From positions 1-64,000 of the forward strand of contig CAYXGT010000001.1 in NCBI GenBank assembly GCA_964464635.1: 64,000 nt of DNA, given 5' to 3'. Of the stretch, positions 61,667-64,000 are shown one piece after another. The stretch's first letter is position 1. Each line of letters starts with the position of its first letter. The DNA comes from CAYLMG01 sp964464635 (GTDB lineage: Bacteria; Planctomycetota; Phycisphaerae; Sedimentisphaerales; Anaerobacaceae). The notes beneath the pieces are model-generated. The model had not been told where the DNA came from, searched no databases, and saw nothing but the letters and a program-made list of their open reading frames with translations. The translations under genes and the position numbers were made by a program.

Positions 61667-62413
61667 ATGGGCGAGAACAAAAAAACACACGACCCCCTTT
61701 CCAATACGATGAGTCTGGGCGACCATCTTGACGAGCTTCGGTCACGATTGCTCCTTGCGATTTTAGGGATTGTTATTTGTACGTTTATAAGTTTATGGTT
61801 CAGCCGATATTTAATTATCTTTTTACAAAAGCCGTACACAAACTTAATGGGCGACAAAGCGCTCCAGGCGCTTTCTCTGACAGAGGGATTCGTCAGCTAT
61901 GTCAAGATAGCCCTTATTGCAGGACTGGTTATATCGTCACCGTGGGTTTTCTATCATATATGGATGTTCGTGGCGGCGGGCCTGTATGAGCATGAGAGGC
62001 GGTATGTGCATATAGCAGTGCCTTTTTCAGCGGTGTTATTCATTGGTGGCGCTTTGTTCTTTCTTTTTTTGGTAGCACCTATTTCGATCGGCTGGCTGAT
62101 AAAGGTCAATGACTGGCTCGGGCTGAACACAAATATCACATTCAAGAATTATATAACTTTCGTAACGAGTCTGATGCTTGTCTTCGGTGTTGCCTTTCAG
62201 ACACCTACGGCGATATTTTTCCTGAACAGGAGCGGCCTGGTTTCTATTTCTGCTCTTAGGGGTGCGCGCAAATACGTTATACTTGCCATTGTAATAATAG
62301 CGGCGATGGCGACGCCGCCTGACGTGGTAAGCCAGATTACGCTTGCGATACCGATGTATATGCTGTATGAGCTCGGGATAGTACTCTGTCATTTTGCCGG
62401 AGGGGAAAAATAA
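61667..62413 (+). CDS. tatC: Twin-arginine translocase subunit TatC
   Basis: A 248-residue membrane protein that recognises the twin-arginine signal. It begins with the conserved cytoplasmic helix SLGDHLDELRSRLL, followed by six membrane helices. The first periplasmic loop and helix carry EGFVSYVKIALIAGLVISSP, with the functionally important Glu, and the next cytoplasmic loop has FVAAGLYEHERRYV. AFQTPTAIFFLNRSGLV and MATPPDVVSQ are family-typical. It is 3 bp before the radical SAM gene and shares the tatA promoter. Confidence 0.95.
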   Translation: MGENKKTHDPLSNTMSLGDHLDELRSRLLLAILGIVICTFISLWFSRYLIIFLQKPYTNLMGDKALQALSLTEGFVSYVKIALIAGLVISSPWVFYHIWMFVAAGLYEHERRYVHIAVPFSAVLFIGGALFFLFLVAPISIGWLIKVNDWLGLNTNITFKNYITFVTSLMLVFGVAFQTPTAIFFLNRSGLVSISALRGARKYVILAIVIIAAMATPPDVVSQITLAIPMYMLYELGIVLCHFAGGEK

Positions 62414-62416
62414 TCT

Positions 62417-63922
62417 ATGCTGACTTTGATAAATACGAATATGATGCAGCCGGCGATAGGGCCTGTGGGGCTGGATTATATCGCAGGGGCTGCGAAGAGC
62501 AGCGGTATCAATACCGAGCTGGTCGATTTGTGCATCGAGAATGATTGGCAGCAGGCTCTTGAGAAATATTTCAGCAATAAAGAGCCCACACTTATTGGGC
62601 TGAGCTTTCGCAACGTTGACGACTGCTTCTGGCCGAGCGCTGAATGGTTTGTCCCGAAGCTCGGCAAAATAATAGATGTGATACGCGAATTGTCTGATGT
62701 GCCGATAGTTGTGGGCGGGGTCGGCTTTTCGATATTCGGCAAAGAGATAATAGAAAGCACTGGGGCGGATTTCGGTGTGGCTGGTGACGGTGAGCAGGCA
62801 ATAACGGAGCTATATAACGTAACACGGGCTTCCAGCCCGTGTTATCACGGCCAAGATGGCCGTGATACTCTCAACGGCAGAGGATTCAAGTCAATCAAAG
62901 GTTTGATTTGGCGAAGCGATGATGAGATTATATGCAACGGCAAGGCCTGGCCTGAGAAATTGTCGCTGTCGGTCGAGAGGGATACGGTTGATAATCGTGA
63001 GTACTTCAAGCGCGGCGGGCAGTGCGGTTTCGAGACAAAACGCGGATGCAACAGGGGATGTATATATTGCGCGGACCCGCTGGCGAAAGGCCCTGTGGCA
63101 CGAGTAAGAGAGCCGGCGGAGGTGGCTGATGAGGTGCAGAACCTTGTGAATCAGGGGATTGACGTTTTGCATACCTGCGATTCGGAATTTAATATACCGG
63201 CTGAGCACGCGTTTGCAGTGTGTGAGGAGCTGATAAGACGCGGGCTTGGTGATAAGGTACGCTGGTACACGTATATGACGGTTCGGCCTTTCGATGCTGC
63301 GTTGGCCAGGATTATGAGGCAGGCCGGCTGTGTCGGGATAGATTTTACGACCGATTCGGCGTGTCCATCAATGCTGAAAACTTACAAACAAACTCACGTA
63401 CAAGCTGATATCAAGACAGCGGTACGGTTATGCAGGGACAACGGTATAAAAGTAATGCTTGATTTGCTCTTAGGCGGCCCCGGCGAGACGCCGGCATCGG
63501 TTGCGGAGTCGATTGAGTTCTTCAAACGATTAGAGGCTGACTGTTTCGGGGCTTCGCTGGGTGTGCGGATTTACCCGGGGACAGGAATGGCGAGCGTGGT
63601 TGCGGCGGAAGATGACGGCCAGACTCCGCTTGGGGACGCCTTACGGCGAAATCCCAATCTTAAAAGAAAATACGATGGGCCTGTGGACTTTTTCAAGCCG
63701 ACTTTTTATATATCAAGCTCCCTTGGCGACAAGCCTGCACAGCTTGTAAGAGACCTGATTAACGGCGACAAAAGGTTCTTCGAGCCTATGGTCGAGATTG
63801 AAAAAGGTGCACAGGGTAAATCGACCGACCACAATTATAACGACAATACCGAGCTTTTAGAGGCAATCAGGAAAGGTGCCCGCGGGGCGTACTGGGATAT
63901 TTTGCATCAGCTTCGAGCGTGA
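62417..63922 (+). CDS. B12-binding-type radical SAM protein
   Basis: A 501-residue enzyme with an N-terminal cobalamin-binding-like Rossmann domain (about 1-150: GPVGLDYIAGAA, LIGLSFRNVDD, IVVGGVGFSIFG) and a radical SAM domain with CNRGCIYC (Cys211, 215, 218) plus GGPGETPAS. The N-terminal domain lacks a full DxHxxG motif, so B12 binding is doubtful. Residues 135-150 (VTRASSPCYHGQDGRD) are encoded by a dispersed palindromic repeat inserted in frame. The substrate is not known. It directly follows tatC, suggesting a role linked to exported proteins or the envelope. Confidence 0.87.
   Translation: MLTLINTNMMQPAIGPVGLDYIAGAAKSSGINTELVDLCIENDWQQALEKYFSNKEPTLIGLSFRNVDDCFWPSAEWFVPKLGKIIDVIRELSDVPIVVGGVGFSIFGKEIIESTGADFGVAGDGEQAITELYNVTRASSPCYHGQDGRDTLNGRGFKSIKGLIWRSDDEIICNGKAWPEKLSLSVERDTVDNREYFKRGGQCGFETKRGCNRGCIYCADPLAKGPVARVREPAEVADEVQNLVNQGIDVLHTCDSEFNIPAEHAFAVCEELIRRGLGDKVRWYTYMTVRPFDAALARIMRQAGCVGIDFTTDSACPSMLKTYKQTHVQADIKTAVRLCRDNGIKVMLDLLLGGPGETPASVAESIEFFKRLEADCFGASLGVRIYPGTGMASVVAAEDDGQTPLGDALRRNPNLKRKYDGPVDFFKPTFYISSSLGDKPAQLVRDLINGDKRFFEPMVEIEKGAQGKSTDHNYNDNTELLEAIRKGARGAYWDILHQLRA
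62819..62868. repeat. CACGGCC palindrome repeat inserted in frame in the radical SAM gene
   Basis: Two adjacent hairpins: ACACGGGCTTCCAGCCCGTGT (62822-62842, shown as arms ACACGGGC and GCCCGTGT) and ATCACGGCC / GGCCGTGAT (62844-62866). Same family as 14984-15030. The frame stays open, adding 16 codons between the two domains. Confidence 0.85.
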
Positions 63923-63935
63923 GAAGGTCTGCTTG

Positions 63936-63962
63936 AATCACGGCCAGGATGGCCGTGTTACC
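63936..63962. repeat. CACGGCC palindrome repeat, partial copy
   Basis: AATCACGGCCAGGATGGCCG and onwards, with arms CACGGCC / GGCCGTG, 14 bp after the radical SAM stop. It could act as a terminator-like hairpin; CTTGTTTTTAC follows. Confidence 0.75.
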
Positions 63963-64000
63963 TTGTTTTTACACTCAAAATGCACATTTTTGGGGGCGGT

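Noticed and set aside
1..64000. tRNA or rRNA genes
   Set aside because: I looked through the intergenic regions for T-loop (GGTTCGAATCC-like) and CCA-end patterns and found none; a covariance-model scan would be needed to be certain.

Overview
The window reads as chromosomal DNA of a Gram-negative bacterium of the PVC superphylum, most likely a planctomycete of class Phycisphaerae or a close relative. This is inferred from gene content: LptB and HldD imply an outer membrane with LPS. A PilM/PilN-like fusion is followed by two single-pass proteins resembling the Akkermansia Amuc_1099-1101 pilus locus. There are several secreted or cytoplasmic glycoside hydrolases, twin-arginine aldo/keto reductases with an Fe-S partner, a very long SecA, and many palindromic repeats. 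No rRNA, tRNA, CRISPR array or transposase was recognised.

Layout. 1-8.9 kb is a housekeeping block: mnmE (cut by the window edge), yidC and a phosphoesterase on the minus strand, then lptB-def-fmt-rsmB-dnaA on the plus strand, with a cluster of DnaA-box-like sites before dnaA. 9.0-11.4 kb is an AT-rich RHS/polymorphic-toxin island that joins a truncated ABC-ATPase gene behind a YtrA-type GntR regulator. 11.9-27.8 kb mixes regulators (a BlaI-type repressor with a clear operator), plant-polysaccharide enzymes (GH2 lipoprotein, GH51 arabinofuranosidase, beta-mannosidase), enolase, a CPBP protease and a MagIII-like glycosylase. 27.8-33.5 kb is a three-gene pilus-assembly-like operon, divergent from mtaB. 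35.0-36.7 kb is a repeat-rich, mostly non-coding zone. After it come a degenerate receiver protein with a sigma-54-type promoter, groES-groEL, RNase R, a toxin-antitoxin pair, efp and secA. 47.4-54.4 kb holds a GH5 enzyme, a trypsin-like protease between 37-bp direct repeats, tyrS, small conserved proteins and hldD. 54.5-63.9 kb is a Tat-linked redox locus: five minus-strand genes (two aldo/keto reductases, a NapH/NapG-like Fe-S membrane protein, a DUF362 protein and a membrane-anchored protein), divergent from tatA-tatC and a B12-type radical SAM gene.

How it fits together. The Tat substrates sit beside the Tat translocase. The glycoside hydrolases suggest growth on mannans, arabinans and beta-glucans. 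In the lines I counted by hand, the plus strand is C-rich left of about 35 kb and G-rich to the right whichever strand carries the gene. That would fit a replication origin, or a recent inversion boundary, in the 35-36.7 kb zone. Several dispersed hairpin repeats lie inside genes in frame.

The points most worth a second look are the RHS island (a truncated ABC gene and an orphan toxin tail that has acquired its own signal peptide), the fivefold helical repeat inside SecA, the direct-repeat-flanked protease, the sigma-54-type receiver/groESL arrangement, and the NapH/NapG fusion with an internal twin-arginine motif.
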